A stretch of DNA of 64,000 bases from Notolepis coatsorum. Taxonomy: Eukaryota > Chordata > Actinopteri > Aulopiformes > Paralepididae. The translations under genes and the position numbers were made by a program. Under the pieces are notes generated by a model that was not told the DNA's origin, made no database searches, and saw only the letters and a list, made by a program, of their open reading frames with translations. Within the stretch, counting starts at the first letter, position 1, and each line of letters begins with the position of its first letter. The stretch covers positions 115,293,127-115,357,126 of the forward strand of contig OZ020594.1 of the NCBI GenBank assembly GCA_963971535.1, read 5' to 3'. Of the stretch, positions 33,654 to 45,975 are shown one piece after another.

Positions 33654-33763
33654 TGTCATAATCACAGCGAGAGCCTTCTTCACTCCTCCTCCTCCTCCCC
33701 CACATTCACCACGGAAGCCCGACACCTTCTTCACTCCTCCTCATCCTCTCCCACATTCACAAC
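33654..33763 (+). repeat. Gypsy 3' LTR, first part
   Basis: Begins TGTCATAATCACAGCGAGAG and matches 30645 onward up to CACATTCACAAC, where LINE sequence takes over. The LTR resumes at 49271. Confidence 0.88.
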
Positions 33764-35154
33764 CATCATCCCTGTACCAAAGAAACCCTCCCCAACATGT
33801 CTCTGACTACAGACCGGTGGCACTCACCTCTGTGGCCATGAAATGTTTCGAGAGGCTGGTCAAGGATCACATTTGTGCCTCCCTCCCCAGTGATATGGAC
33901 CCCATGCAATTTGCATACAGGCCAAACAGGTCCACTGACGATGCGGTGCACAGCACCCTCTCTCACCTTGACCGCCAGAAGGGGGGCTATGTGAGACTGT
34001 TGTTCATTGACTACAGCTCAGCGTTCAACACCATAGTCCCCACCAGACTGGTGGACAAGCTGATCGAGCTGGGTCTGAGCTCCGCTCTGAGCGCCTGGAT
34101 ACTGGACTTTCTGAGCGAAAGGCCCCAGGCGGTCAGGGTGGGGGGTCAGACCTCCAACACCATCACCCTGAGCATCGGGTCCCCCCAGGGCTGTGTTCTG
34201 AGCCCCCTGCTGTACTCACTATACACACGACTGTGTGGCCAAGTTCAGCTCCAACTCCATAGTGAAGTTTGCGGACGACACAGTGGTGGTGGGGCTGATC
34301 TCGGACAACGACGAGAAGGCCTACTGGGAGGAGGTTGAGGTACTGGAACGCTGGTGCCAGGACAACAGCCTGCTCCTGAACATTGGTAAAACCAAGGAGC
34401 TGATCGTGGATTATAGGAGAGGACAGCAGGAGACACACACACCACTGAGGATAAACGGGGCTACCATGGACAGGGTGAGCAGCTTTAAGTACCTGGGGGT
34501 CCACATCTCAGGGGATCTGACATGGTCAACACACATAGACTCGGTCGTAAAAAAGGCGAAGCAGCGCCTCTACCACCTGAGACAGTTAAGGAAGTTCAGA
34601 GTATCTGGGAAGATACTCCAGTCCTTCTACTCTGGAGCTGTAGAGAGCATCTTGACTGGAAACATCACTGCCTGGTATGGAAACAGCATGGCACAGGACA
34701 AGAAGGCCCTACAGAGAGTGGTGCGCTCAGCCGAGCGTACCACGGGTATTGCACTACCACCCCTGCAGGTTCTATACAACAAGAGGTGCAAATCCAGTGC
34801 CTGCAGAATAATGAAAGACCCACACCACCCCAACAACAGCCTGTTCAGGCTGCTGAGGTCAGGCAGACGCCTGCGAACACCAGCTACTAGGACAGAGAGG
34901 CTTCGGCTCAGCTTCTTCCCCCAGGCCATCAGAGCCCTGAACACTGAACTCTACACACACAAGCACACATGAGCACACACACTGTACACGCTCACACACT
35001 AGCAGCCACTTTAACATGAGCAAGCACACACTCATGCTGCACACGCCCACACTTATGGCCACATAAGGAAAGGTCACTTTAAAAATAGTATAGCATAACC
35101 TGAGATTGTATAAAAAATTTAAATAACTATGTACAAATACCGATATGCCCTACT
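33764..35154 (+). pseudogene. LINE reverse transcriptase (Rex1/L2-like), first part of a split copy
   Basis: The copy is 5' truncated inside the reverse transcriptase ([31 protein letters not shown]). Motifs follow in order: [30 protein letters not shown] and [18 protein letters not shown] 2 bp deletion in an ACAC run near 34225 shifts the frame. 34235-34972 then carries [18 protein letters not shown] with the catalytic Asp pair, LNIGKTKELIVDYRRG and the C-terminal FYSGAVESILTGNITAWYG to a stop at 34972. The 3' untranslated region continues to 35154, is cut by element A, and resumes at 49122. A second copy of the family lies at 45976-47035. Confidence 0.9.
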
Positions 35155-35159
35155 ATGTT
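35155..35159. repeat. Target duplication of element A, left (ATGTT)
   Basis: ATGTT precedes the left LTR here and follows the right LTR at 49122-49126. The flanks rejoin into the LINE 3' tail. Confidence 0.88.
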
Positions 35160-35597
35160 TGTGCCGCCCATTGATGCACGACGAGGACTCAGAGTTCTTT
35201 AATTACAGATGGCTGTTTATTGATGCATATTCCGTTCATCACCACCGTAGAACTACAATTGCAGGAAATAATAACAGTCAATACTCATACAATTCGGTCA
35301 ATAGAATTACAAAAACAAAACGAAAAGTGTGAATAAAACTTTACGAACCACTTTGGCCTGCTTGCAGCTCAATGGGAGGGGGTTATCTTCAAACTCTAGT
35401 ACTTTAATCTTTTATCTTTGACAAATGAAGTGCACAAATCTGCTGCGCTATCTTCTCCTACAAGTCTAGGCACGTTCCGCCAGATCTGCTCAAACTACGC
35501 TGGGTCAGAGCGTGAGACAGGACGTGATACGTCACATGAGATAAAAAGAAATATAAAAATAAACATGCGCCCTCTATAGGCGACAGCTGCATTTACA
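35160..35597 (-). repeat. 3' LTR of element A
   Basis: 438 bp, matching 48684-49121 with two differences noticed (CTCAGAG against CTCCGAG; TTTACGAACC against TTTAGGAACC). Confidence 0.9.
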
Positions 35598-35894
35598 CTC
35601 CCACCAATCACATAACATGTGATTTTCAACACAACCATTTAAAACATCAGGAACCCTTTAAACATTGGGAACCCTTTAAACAAACCAAATACACAAAAAC
35701 AAAAAAAAGGTTTCAAAGAGCCTTTACTCTGCTTCCTGTAATAGTACCGTTTTGTGTATGGCTCTCTCTAAATAATGTGGCTGAGATGTGCGTGCGCCTT
35801 TGTTGTCTAGTGTTGTGTCACTGACTAACTGGTTAACTCTTCTGACCCTATTGTCAGCAGCTAACTTCTTCTTTCACAAACTCTCCTGGTTTTG
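35598..35894. other. Element A 3' non-coding region
   Basis: Holds the minus-strand purine tract beside the LTR and the tandem CATCAGGAACCCTTTAAAC, CATTGGGAACCCTTTAAAC. No gene. Confidence 0.6.
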
Positions 35895-36840
35895 TTTTCT
35901 CTCCTTGTTGATGAGAATGTCTCTCTCCTTGTCGATGAGGTCTCTCTCCTTGTTGAGAAGGGCGGCTCTCTCCTTGTTGAGAAGGTCTCTCTCCTTGTTG
36001 AGCAGGGCTCTCTCCTTGTTGAGGTCTCTCTCCTTGTTGAGAAGGTCTCTCTCCTTGTTGAGAAGGTCTCTCTCCTTGTTGAGACGGGCTCTCTCCTTGT
36101 TGAGAAGGGCTCTCTCCTTGTTGAGAAGGGCTCTCTCCTTGTTGAGAAGGTCTCTCTCCTTGTTGAGCAGGGCTCTCTCCTTGTTGAGGTCTCTCTCCTT
36201 GTTGAGAAGGTCTCTCTCCTTGTTGAGAAGGTCTCTCTCCTTGTTGAGAAGGGCTCTCTCCTTGTTGAGACGGGCTCTCTCCTTGTTGAGACGGGCTCTC
36301 TCCTTGTTGAGAAGGGCTCTCTCCTTGTTGAGAAGGGCTCTCTCCTTGTTGAGACGGGCTCTCTCCTTGTTGAGACGGGCCTTCTCCTTGTTGAGACGGG
36401 CTCTCTCCTTGTTGAGAAGGGCTCTCTCCTTGTTGAGACGGGCTCTCTCCTTGTTGAGAAGGGCTCTCTCCTTGTTGATTCTCATCTTCATTCTTCACAC
36501 CGTTTGCTGTGGCAGTGCATGGCTCTTGTCCAGTCAGAATGACAGGCTCTTCCTGTTCCTCTCGCTCACTCTCTCCTTGTTGAGAAGGGCTCTCTCCTTG
36601 TTGAGAAGGGCTCTCTCCTTGTTGAGACGGGCTCTCTCCTTGTTGAGAAGGGCTCTCTCCTTGTTGAGACGGGCTCTCTCCTTGTTGAGACGGGCTCTCT
36701 CCTTGTTAAGACGGGCTCTCTCCTTGTTGAGAAGGGCTCTCTCCTTGTTGAGACGGGCTCTCTCCTTGTTGAGAAGGGCTCTCTCCTTGTTGAGAAGGGC
36801 TCTCTCCTTGTTGAGACGGGCTCTCTCCTTGTTGGAACAC
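35895..36840 (-). repeat. 21 bp minisatellite encoding (A-L/R-L-N-K-E-R) heptads
   Basis: About 43 copies of a 21 bp unit (CTCTCCTTGTTGAGAAGGG with variants) occupy two blocks split by a unique stretch near 36480-36570. On the minus strand one frame reads ALLNKER/ARLNKER heptads, ideal for a long charged coiled coil. Another reads QQGESPS, and plus-strand frames are also open because 21 bp is a whole number of codons and no unit has a stop. Variants mostly keep the length a multiple of three; some units are 18 bp. The NKER frame is opened by SPHKKNCVLLRLQCS after a TAG near 36885. Whether it is translated is unknown; the heptad frame is my preferred reading. Confidence 0.8.
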
Positions 36841-36918
36841 TGGAGGCGCAAGAGGACGCAGTTCTTCTTGTGGGGTGAGAGCTAGCGAATGTGCTGAAGG
36901 ATAGTGTGGAAGAGGTGA

Positions 36919-37731
36919 CTACAGATGATCTTCTTCATCATCATTATGAACGCTTTCAGTGTAAATCTTTAGCTTTACCTTAACTGCGTTGAGTTTCTTG
37001 AGTTCCTCTAACCGTTCCACTTCTCTCCTTTTCTCATTCAGCTTTGTTCTTCTATCAGCACTTTCCGTGATGAATATTTTCTCTGCCTGGATCTTGGCGT
37101 TCTCTGCGTGGATCTTGGCGTTCTCTGCGTCGTTTTCAGCCGACCGCCTTTCATCTTCCTGCTCCAGTCTTTGGATTTCTTCTTCTTGCTCATGGCGCTC
37201 TCTCATTATTTTTAGTACCTCTGTAGCTGCGGCTACTTCCGCTGCAGCTTGTCTTGCGTTGTGTGACACTGAGATTTCAGAACCACCGTTGTTGAGGAAC
37301 GCCCTTTTATTAGCAGTCCTGGTTCTCATCTTGTTGAGGAACTGCTGAGCCTTTTTATTAACAGTCCTGGTGTGCGATTGGCATGTATCATTCCTTCTAC
37401 AGGTTTCTGAGTCTGGATGATCGGGATGTAAAGCGTCTCTCATTTTTAGATAAATACCATCAACCTCAATTTGGGCTGAATTTATTCTGGCTATATGGGA
37501 GGGGGTTATCTTCATTAGGTCAGAGTCGCCCTTATACTTGATGGATATTTTCAGTCCATTCATGTTGTGCTTCCACCTCTCATATGCCATTTTGAAGTTC
37601 ACTTTTAGATCCATCACCTTATCGTCTACAAGAGCCTGTCCCTTTTCAGTAAATACGACTGGCTCACTATCGTCTAGCTTGTTGAACTCAATCTGAGATT
37701 CAGTTTGCTGGATCTCACCCCTTTGTGACAT
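36919..37731 (-). CDS. Gag-like coiled-coil protein of element A
   Basis: An intact 270-residue frame starts at an ATG (MSQRGEIQQTESQIEFNKLD). Residues 1-110 form a mixed domain (VNFKMAYERWKHNMNGLKIS, then ARINSAQIEVDGIYLKMRDA). A basic linker follows (QQFLNKMRTRTANKRAFLNN). Residues 150-260 are an Ala/Glu/Arg-rich helix (ARQAAAEVAAATEVLKIMRE) with an AENAKI repeat. It resembles the helical N-terminal part of BEL/Pao Gag proteins, which is inference from composition. It is the only long non-repeat frame in element A and lies upstream of the heptad repeat in the element's direction. The stop at 36919 separates it from the NKER frame; a CTCCAG acceptor-like site near 36840 would allow splicing, untested. 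Confidence 0.6.
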   Translation of the reverse strand: MSQRGEIQQTESQIEFNKLDDSEPVVFTEKGQALVDDKVMDLKVNFKMAYERWKHNMNGLKISIKYKGDSDLMKITPSHIARINSAQIEVDGIYLKMRDALHPDHPDSETCRRNDTCQSHTRTVNKKAQQFLNKMRTRTANKRAFLNNGGSEISVSHNARQAAAEVAAATEVLKIMRERHEQEEEIQRLEQEDERRSAENDAENAKIHAENAKIQAEKIFITESADRRTKLNEKRREVERLEELKKLNAVKVKLKIYTESVHNDDEEDHL

Positions 37732-38278
37732 GTTTACTGTGTAGTAAATAAATCAATTATTTATTCATTAAATATTTATGAACCATATCTATCGAATAAG
37801 AAATATGAACTGTAAATAGAGGGGTAGGCTAATATGAATTCAGTCTAAGAAATGTGTAAGCCTAATAATGAAAAGTGTCAACAAATGTCTTAAGTATTCA
37901 AAAATAAATGCTTAATTTAGTTGAACATTGTAGGCCAATTCAAATCTACACCTTTCTTCAATGTGAAATACAAATCACGAAAAATAACAAATAAACCATA
38001 GGCCTAGGTTTATATTATAGTAGCTTACTATACTGGGAAATAACTGGTAAAAAGTGTAGGCTAATATGAAATTCAAAAAACGAAATGAAAATGTAAGCCT
38101 AGTAGGCTATTATGAAAATGCAAGTATTAAGTTCGAATATACCCTTTATGATTGGCCTTTTCTAAATTAACCTTATAAAGCTAGACTTCATTAATGAATA
38201 TCAACCTATTCTTAAATGGCCAAAAATATTAAACTGTAAACAACCTTATACAGTCTCAAGAATGTGCGCACTTGCAAT
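37732..38278. other. Element A interior, upstream of its gag-like frame
   Basis: AT-rich non-coding sequence up to the CAAT duplication (38275-38278) of element B. Confidence 0.5.
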
Positions 38279-38984
38279 TGTGGGATAAAATCAATCAATT
38301 TATGTCCCTAGATACATGTATTAATGTATTCCTATTATCAGGTCTCAGCCTGTAGTTATTTTAGTATGTCTGTGGCCTGACTGAGGTGTCACAATCTATT
38401 TGTTACCGGAAGGGTCAGTGCAGCTGTTGGTAAAAAGCCACACAGCCCCAAGAACTGATGAGGTGACGGGTTTGGCTGACCACTGACAGGGAGCATTGTC
38501 AGGATCTAGAATAATGTATAATACCTATGAATCAATCCATTTATCTATTGTAAGAACCATAAGATATCTACAAATGTGTGTACCATTAAAATGTGTTATT
38601 ATGATATGGTATTAAAACAGGCCTATGTGTCACCATGACCCCAGCTGTCTGAAACTACCAGGAGACAGATGTAATTCTAGACCCTTGTCATTTCAACTGT
38701 TTACCTTATATAGACATTGTTTAAAGTCCAGAACCTTTCTTCATGCTAATTTGGAAGAAAGCCACCTCATTCGCTCAGAACACCAACCAGCTGACTATAA
38801 AAATGACAATGTGATTCGGATCGGGAGAGTTCTGCTCGGCCTTCACCAAAGCTAAGTTGAGCTCTCCACTCTCAGCTGTTTGTGTAAATACTCTGTAATA
38901 TTGAATATTCACTCTGTAATAAATATTTGATTGCTAACACCCTCTCCTCATCTTTCAAGGTCAATAAAAGAATATGCCTTATCA
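38279..38984 (+). repeat. 5' LTR of element B
   Basis: TG...CA ends. A TATA-like ACTATAAAAATG lies near 38797. AATAAA signals occur near 38920 and 38963. A 76-codon frame inside it is duplicated in the other LTR and is not called a gene. Confidence 0.9.
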
Positions 38985-38986
38985 GA

Positions 38987-39005
38987 TGGTGACCCTGACG
39001 TGATT
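38987..39005 (+). promoter_or_regulatory. Primer binding site complementary to tRNA-Trp
   Basis: TGGTGACCCTGACGTGATT is the reverse complement of the vertebrate tRNA-Trp 3' end including CCA, with one mismatch (T for C at position 10). It begins two bases after the LTR. Confidence 0.85.
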
Positions 39006-39939
39006 GACCTTGACGTTAAGGACGGACGAAAGGCAACTGGCGAACACTCGTAGAAACGGATCCATATAAAAACGGTGAGCCAGAGCCTGTTTAAACTCAA
39101 AATCTGCATAGATTAACTATTGTACATTATAATCTACGAGTGTTGGTCAGAGGCCCTGTCCGTGGGGTGATTTCTATAATTGGCTTAAGCAAAATGGACA
39201 TATCAGCAAAGGAGTGAATAGACAATATTACAACCCCGGGTTTTCTTATTTTCTATTTTTAAGTCCTGTCGAAGGCCTGCAGCAGTACAATTAAGAAATC
39301 TCTCCAGAGGTCTATAGGAAAAGACCATAGTGTAAACAAAAGACCTTAGGGCCTGGCTGTAATACAGGGACTTGAATCCTGCCAGAGTTATTAGTAGACA
39401 AAAAATAGGATGGCTGTTCTGGAATGCGTTGGAATTACGAGCAGATTACGAGCGAGCGATTGATCTGCCTCGCTTAGTCCTGTATTAGTCTCTAAATTGC
39501 GTCAGCCAACTGCATCCTAGTCTGCAAAATAAGCTTAGTTCGATTAAAAAGGTTAGTGATAATCTTGATAATCTTAACTGCATGACATGTAAACAGAGAG
39601 TAATTGGGTAGGTATTATTATATGTTCTGATTGTGTGAGCAGTGGCTCAGAAGCAGTGGTTTTTAAACCTAACCGTGTCTATGCCTTGAAAACTCATGGA
39701 GTTCTCAAGATCAGGTTACATTGCAGTGATTAGGGAAGGGTGGGTTAAAAGACAAATCTCAACAAGAAAGACTGGATGAAATAGACATTCTTGATGTATT
39801 TGATTCTATCAAATATTAGAGAAGAAGTCAAAAGCATTCAGAGGTGTCAAGATTTACACAGGGGAAAGGGGGGAATAGCATAGGCTTGACTGGCGAATTG
39901 GCATAAGTTGGCATAAATTGTTGTCTTTTCTAACAAGCA

Positions 39940-40071
<132 letters not shown>

Positions 40072-41844
40072 GCATTATTGCCCTTACTAGCCTATAGTGC
40101 AAACAGATTACATATAGGAACACACATCTATAGCATGACAGTGAGATTCATGAGTCTGGAATGCATGGTGAGTGTGAATAAATGTTGTTGGGTGTGAATA
40201 AATGTGGAATTTGTTTTTTGTCTAGCCTATGTTTGAATAGAAGATCCCGGGAACAATTAGTCGTGAATAAATGTCAAAAAGCTCCTTAGTTAATTGAATA
40301 GCCACTAATCACACCTTGTTTTATTAGTTATTTTGAGCATGGCTCAGTGCAGTAAGTCAGTGTGTATACACTGTAAGCATGAAAAGCAGTTATTTGCGCC
40401 ACAAGTAATACGATCTCATAACAGGGAGTATCAGATGTCACTCACCTCAGACACCTCACACCTCCCCTGTATTCTTCAAAATCACCCTTACACAGTCGGT
40501 GTAAACAATGTTAATATGTACTTCTGTTACGTGTGAGTCAATGATCACACCCGGGTTGTACCAAAACGTACATACATGTCCAAAACACTCGCTTGTTAAG
40601 AGTCCACACAACTGTTCGCTTGCGTATATACAACAACAACATAACTTCCGGTGCCCGTCGTAACTTTTCACGCTGTCACACTTTATTCTTCAAACGTACT
40701 TCTACTCTGACAGCAAGCTTCCGGTTTAACAAAGTAAAAGTCCCGGCCATAGATAATTACACCGTATAACTAAAACATTGGAAATCAGTCCGTAAATAAC
40801 ATTATATAAGGTTCCTGTTGTGTGTTTGTGCAATGACATGAGAGGATTATAGCAATATGCGCACATCTGAATGGTTGTGCTAACGGTTCTCCTTTTTCGC
40901 TGGTCCCATCACTCAAAACATTTATTTCCGTCGTTTTCCAATCGCCCCCCTCGCAACAGGAGGTGGTGGTGGGGGCTAGATCCATTATTGTGTTTTGGTT
41001 GTATTTGTGGACGTCAGACGCAGCTGTCGTCAGGCCACAGCGCCTCTAGCTAAAACAGAAGTCACATTTTGCTTTTTATTTTTTAACCTATATTTAATCG
41101 CGTCTGGAGGATGGGGTGTTCTGCCGCAGCGTCTGCCCCCCCCGTGCCAAACAAGCAGGCTAACTGCGCCAATATATGATACGTGGAAACATAATCAGAG
41201 TGGACCATTCGCGCAAATATCATCCGAGTTTAAGAGAGGGGATCGGGGTCCGGCTAACCAGAATAACACACACTAACAACTGCCTCTCGCAACTACAATT
41301 AAGAATTTATTTAGCCTTTTAAATGTTAAATAACCTCCTCTTCCGCGGTACTACAATAAGCGACGTGTGGCTAAATCTTTCATTATCAAGAACTTCCTAG
41401 AAATCTGTGACAGATGCACACCGAAATACTGCATGTGTGGATTTTAGAATGCCCTGAATGTAACCAGCGTGCAAGGGTGTGAAGTGAATGGTTCGGTCAC
41501 GTGTGAGGAGCAAGTTGTGGGTTCTAAACAGGAGGACATCAGCTCTCCTAACCAAATGGATGAAACCTTATTATTATTTATATAACAAAATAATAGCTCT
41601 TTTCAGGTCATACTGGACAAAATAAAGAACTGAAATAATATGAATACCTTTTCTGTATTAGAAATAGAATCCAGCTTTAGAATATATATTTGTGTCCAAT
41701 GTAATATGAATGGTAAATTATTATATCATAAGCATCTTATGTCACCATAAATCAAGCCAAACCATTTTAGGAATAAAATTGTTTAAAGTTATTTCAACAC
41801 TGCAATCAAAATGTCAATTTGAATACATTTATGGTCCCACCATT

Positions 41845-41985
41845 AGATTGATTGATTGATTGAAAACTTTATTAACAGATTGCAGAATGGGTACAGTACA
41901 GTACAGCTCAATACATACAATTGTTAAGGGGATGCAGACCAGAGAAAGACTTTCGTCTTGTTTACATCAGGGTCCCCCAGATTAG
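41845..41985 (-). repeat. LINE 3' tail
   Basis: An ATTG repeat, then AACAGATTGCAGAATGGGTA and CAATTGTTAAGGGGATGCAG, ending CATCAGGGTCCCCC. Same family as 11404, 23417 and 24440. Confidence 0.88.
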
Positions 41986-44900
41986 ATTAGATTATACTTT
42001 ATTGTCATTATATATGCATACAAAATTCTGACTCAAACTTAAGGTGCAGTAATAAAATCACACAAAATAGGACATTAGTCATGCTGTGCTGAATAAACTC
42101 AATAACCCTTAGTTAATTTAATAGACTTTTAAGGCTGTTTGTTTATCACTTATCACAATAAAATGTACTTTACGGTAAAATGCTTGCCCCGGAGAGAGTG
42201 CTTTTTACAGTATAGAAAACAGTGAATAGAAAAGGAATGCCGTAAATCCTCTAATAGTGGAGAGGACGGGCCTCTTTGATAAATGCAGACAAAATAAATA
42301 TAGGCCGGCTTCCAATACAAGGTCGCATGAATGATCATGCCGTGATACAGAATGAGATAAACTCTTGGAAAATGCAGGTTAAGCACTGTCTCTCTCTACC
42401 GTTCCCACTACACTCTGACCACATTAACGGGTTTCCCTACTCTCCAACTTCAGTGTGTGAATTACGTTAATCAATATTTAAATAATGTTAGTCTAAATAA
42501 ATGAAATTACGGCCTGCCTCTTATATAGGCCTCTAAAGGCCTGGTGCTCTTTGGAGCTGAGGACGGTAAATACAAGACCCGTCCAATATTAGAGAAGATA
42601 CGGTATATTATACAATACAACATGCAATCTGAAGTATGACGTAAAATCTAAATACAGTGAGGTACCATGTAGACAATACAAAAGGTAAGGTGCAAATGAG
42701 GTATGAATATAGTACAAATCTCTTCAATAATAGATAAATAAAATGTAGTGTTAAAGTGCCTATAAAGTTAGTGTTAAGGTGAGTGTTTGTTTAAAAGATG
42801 GCCTGGGAAATTAATAGAAGTTTAAAGGACAAAAGATAGACGTGTAGAATAACTACTTCCCAAAAATAATAGATTATCCAAACGTCAAGTTCCAATACAC
42901 TATCCTCGGAGGGGTGTGGTCTGCGTGCACAAGCGCCTGTGTGTCTCTCTAGCTCTGAGCAGACAAATAGACGCAAGGCATTCTGGAACTTGTATTTCTA
43001 CCAACTAATGTGACGATGGACATAAATAATTGTATCTCTTGGCTTTAATGTAATGTAAATGTAAACAATAATCGATATTAACATATCAAATATAATTCAT
43101 TAATCTGGCCTATTAAGTTACAACCAATAGAAGCACAACTTTGATGGGTGGATTGATTGATTGAGTATTGACTGCTGACTTGATGAATGGGGTGTCTGAT
43201 TGATAAATGGATTGACAATTGAGTGACTGAAAGTAATTGAATATATTTTTAGATCAACTGTGAGTAAGTAGTGCATTTATAATTTATATATTGACGGCTT
43301 CCTGTTGTACTGATTAGATGCTGTCATTCTTGGCATAGTTAAATCTCACTATGAAGTGTTGACACGGAATGACAGCTCTGGGGGACCATTGATAAGAGAT
43401 GTATTAATATGATGGACTACAATGGAAGTAGTCAATTGTTGTCCTGCCTCTCTCTCTCTCTTGCCCTGCGTGTTCAAACCATGTCAGGGATGGACGCGTT
43501 ATGTTGTCAGACAGTACCGCTTTGGTTCAACATTTTCTTTCTACCAAAAAACGAATGTCCTTTCAAGGGAACAATTATCAAGACGTTTTGTCTGAACGAG
43601 TCCAAAAATTCAACGCAATGACTACAGTGGAGCTAGGATTTTCTGGTGAAAAGATGGCCGCCGGCAACCAAATTCAAGTTAAAGGGGCGTGTTTAGCCTC
43701 TATTCTGGCCGGAAAAGATCCAAACTAACCTACCTGTACTGGTTCATCAAAAACTCTCCTACCCATACTGGCCCATCCTAACTTACTATACTGGTCCAAT
43801 TGTTCATTAAAACAGGGTAAAAGAGGGGTTCTGATTAGGGGGTAAATACTGTAAGTCAACATTAGCATAGGTGTTTGGGTTTAAGGCTGGTTGACAACAG
43901 CAGCTGACCAGTGTCCAGGGACCTGGTCTCCTTTAGATTAGACCATTCTGGTAGTCATGGCACGATCGATGTCACTCTCTTTTGGGGAAAAGGTATACTG
44001 CAGTTGAATTTAGGTTTTTCATGGATCGGGTAATCAATCAAAAAGTGCATCCTATCATCCTGTCCTATAATTCCATATCTTAAGACTTGGTTCCGATACA
44101 AATTAGAAGACAGATAAAATAATTGATATTACCTAATTTTGGCCAAAATTAAGTTGTTTTAATTAAAACCGGTATTGCGATGCTTGGAAAGACAATACAT
44201 TTAAAATAGGATAAAACCACAGGGATAATTTGGAATGAATAAATAGCTTAAGTATCTTTCATTTACTATGTTTAAATAATAAGGTCATCACAGAAGGGGG
44301 GTAAACCCTGAATTACCTTATTGTGCTCTGTTTGTCTGTCTGTTTGTTTCTTTAAGTGAGTCATTAATAAGTGTTTCAATGTGTATCTGTTTTGTTCCTT
44401 CTGCTTTTGAAAAATTGAGGAAGCTTGGAAGTAAAGAGTGTGAGGAGAGTATTGTAGGAATATAGAAACCTTTGTAGCACCTTTTTACATTTGTTTATAG
44501 GTTCAATTTGATTACATCATTGGAAAAAGAGATGGAATGTAGGAGAGCGATTCGAATAATATTAACAATAATAATTTGACATGGTTGTTCCGTTACCGCG
44601 CAGTTTAGTTTAAATTCTCGGGTTACTGTTTTCAGTGGGAGTAAATTTAAGGTAAATTTAAAGGGGGGGGGGGGGATTCCAGGGACAGATACTAAATTAG
44701 ATTAATTTAGAAAATGAAGAATATATAGACAGAGAATGCCACAATAGGAGACTTTATGGGAAATAGTTCCTAATTAATGGTGGCTATACTTCACTATATT
44801 TACTAGACTTATAGGTTGGTTTAGTACTCAACAAAATAATGAACAAGTTCAGAGGTCAATCCTGAATGGTTCTAGAATATAATCAAATTAGCTGAGGAGC

Positions 44901-45975
44901 CACTACCTGCCCAGAGGAAAAGGACCAAGAAACGTTTGGTTGCTCCATTGCTAGTGTCATCACACATCTAGAACATTTGGCTCACCGGAGGGAGAAGAAT
45001 CCGATACATGTTACAGCCACAGCCAGGCTCTCTCCCTCTCTCTCTCCCCTGTCTGGCAGCAGTCTCCATGCCCTTATATGGGCAGCTTCCTGTCCCTCCT
45101 TCTCCACGCCATCTACCTGGTCAACCTACACACCTGAGGCTCATCAGATCATCACCGAGGCTGGATATGAGGCCTGTGCCCCTGCCACTCCCCATCCGAG
45201 GGAGGCTTCACCACCGTGGATCACACAAACCGCGGACTACTCTTCACTCGTGGACGTCTCCAGCCTGGACACAGCCCGGTGTCACATGGAGTGACCTCCT
45301 TGCTATACATTCAGCATGAAGCAGCGGCGAATACATGAAGGGGGAAAAGATGTTGTCTCCCGCAGATTGCAGACTTGGGAAAGGAGTATGGTATGAGTAA
45401 GAGCGGCCACAACACATGCTAGACTGTGAAAAGAACAATGTTGACCACTTTTGCTATAGACAATTCATCACCAGTGACCCTTGGACCCTTCATCACCAGT
45501 GACCCTTGGACCCTCAACTACATTGCAGGAGTTACATACAGTATATATGTTATCAACAGCAGAAGACTATACTATAACAAGTAGGAGATCATAGGATTTA
45601 TTTCATTTATAAAAATGTCTCTGCCCCTGGAATCCGATATAAGGTTTGATATGTTATATGAATTAAACTGACGCAACCAGTTATGATATGAGTTATATAC
45701 GTTATATTATCAGTACATAGGTAAGCAGATGTAGTCTATTTATGCCTTTTCATTTAAATTTGGAAACAGATATCACTGTTGCATACAAAGGTTTACATCG
45801 ATTGAAAGTGAGTATGAAAAGTATGAAAGTGAACCAGATGGGAAGTCAATAAAGACTCCGGAACATTTTTCCACCCCAGGCTTGCCCTACTGGTAAAATG
45901 AAAGGAATTTTTGAGTGAATGAAAGTTCTCCTCATATTGATTGTCATTGCTATATTTTGATTCACCACGAAAAAG

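Noticed and set aside
35788..36885. Long plus-strand frame of SLLRRA-type repeats (365 codons), and a minus frame of QQGESPS repeats
   Set aside because: Any stop-free 21 bp repeat stays open in several frames. Element A reads on the minus strand, and the NKER frame is the most protein-like, so these are treated as shadows.
38625..38855. 76-codon frame, identical at 47802-48032
   Set aside because: It lies inside the LTRs of element B; identity reflects LTR identity, not a conserved gene.
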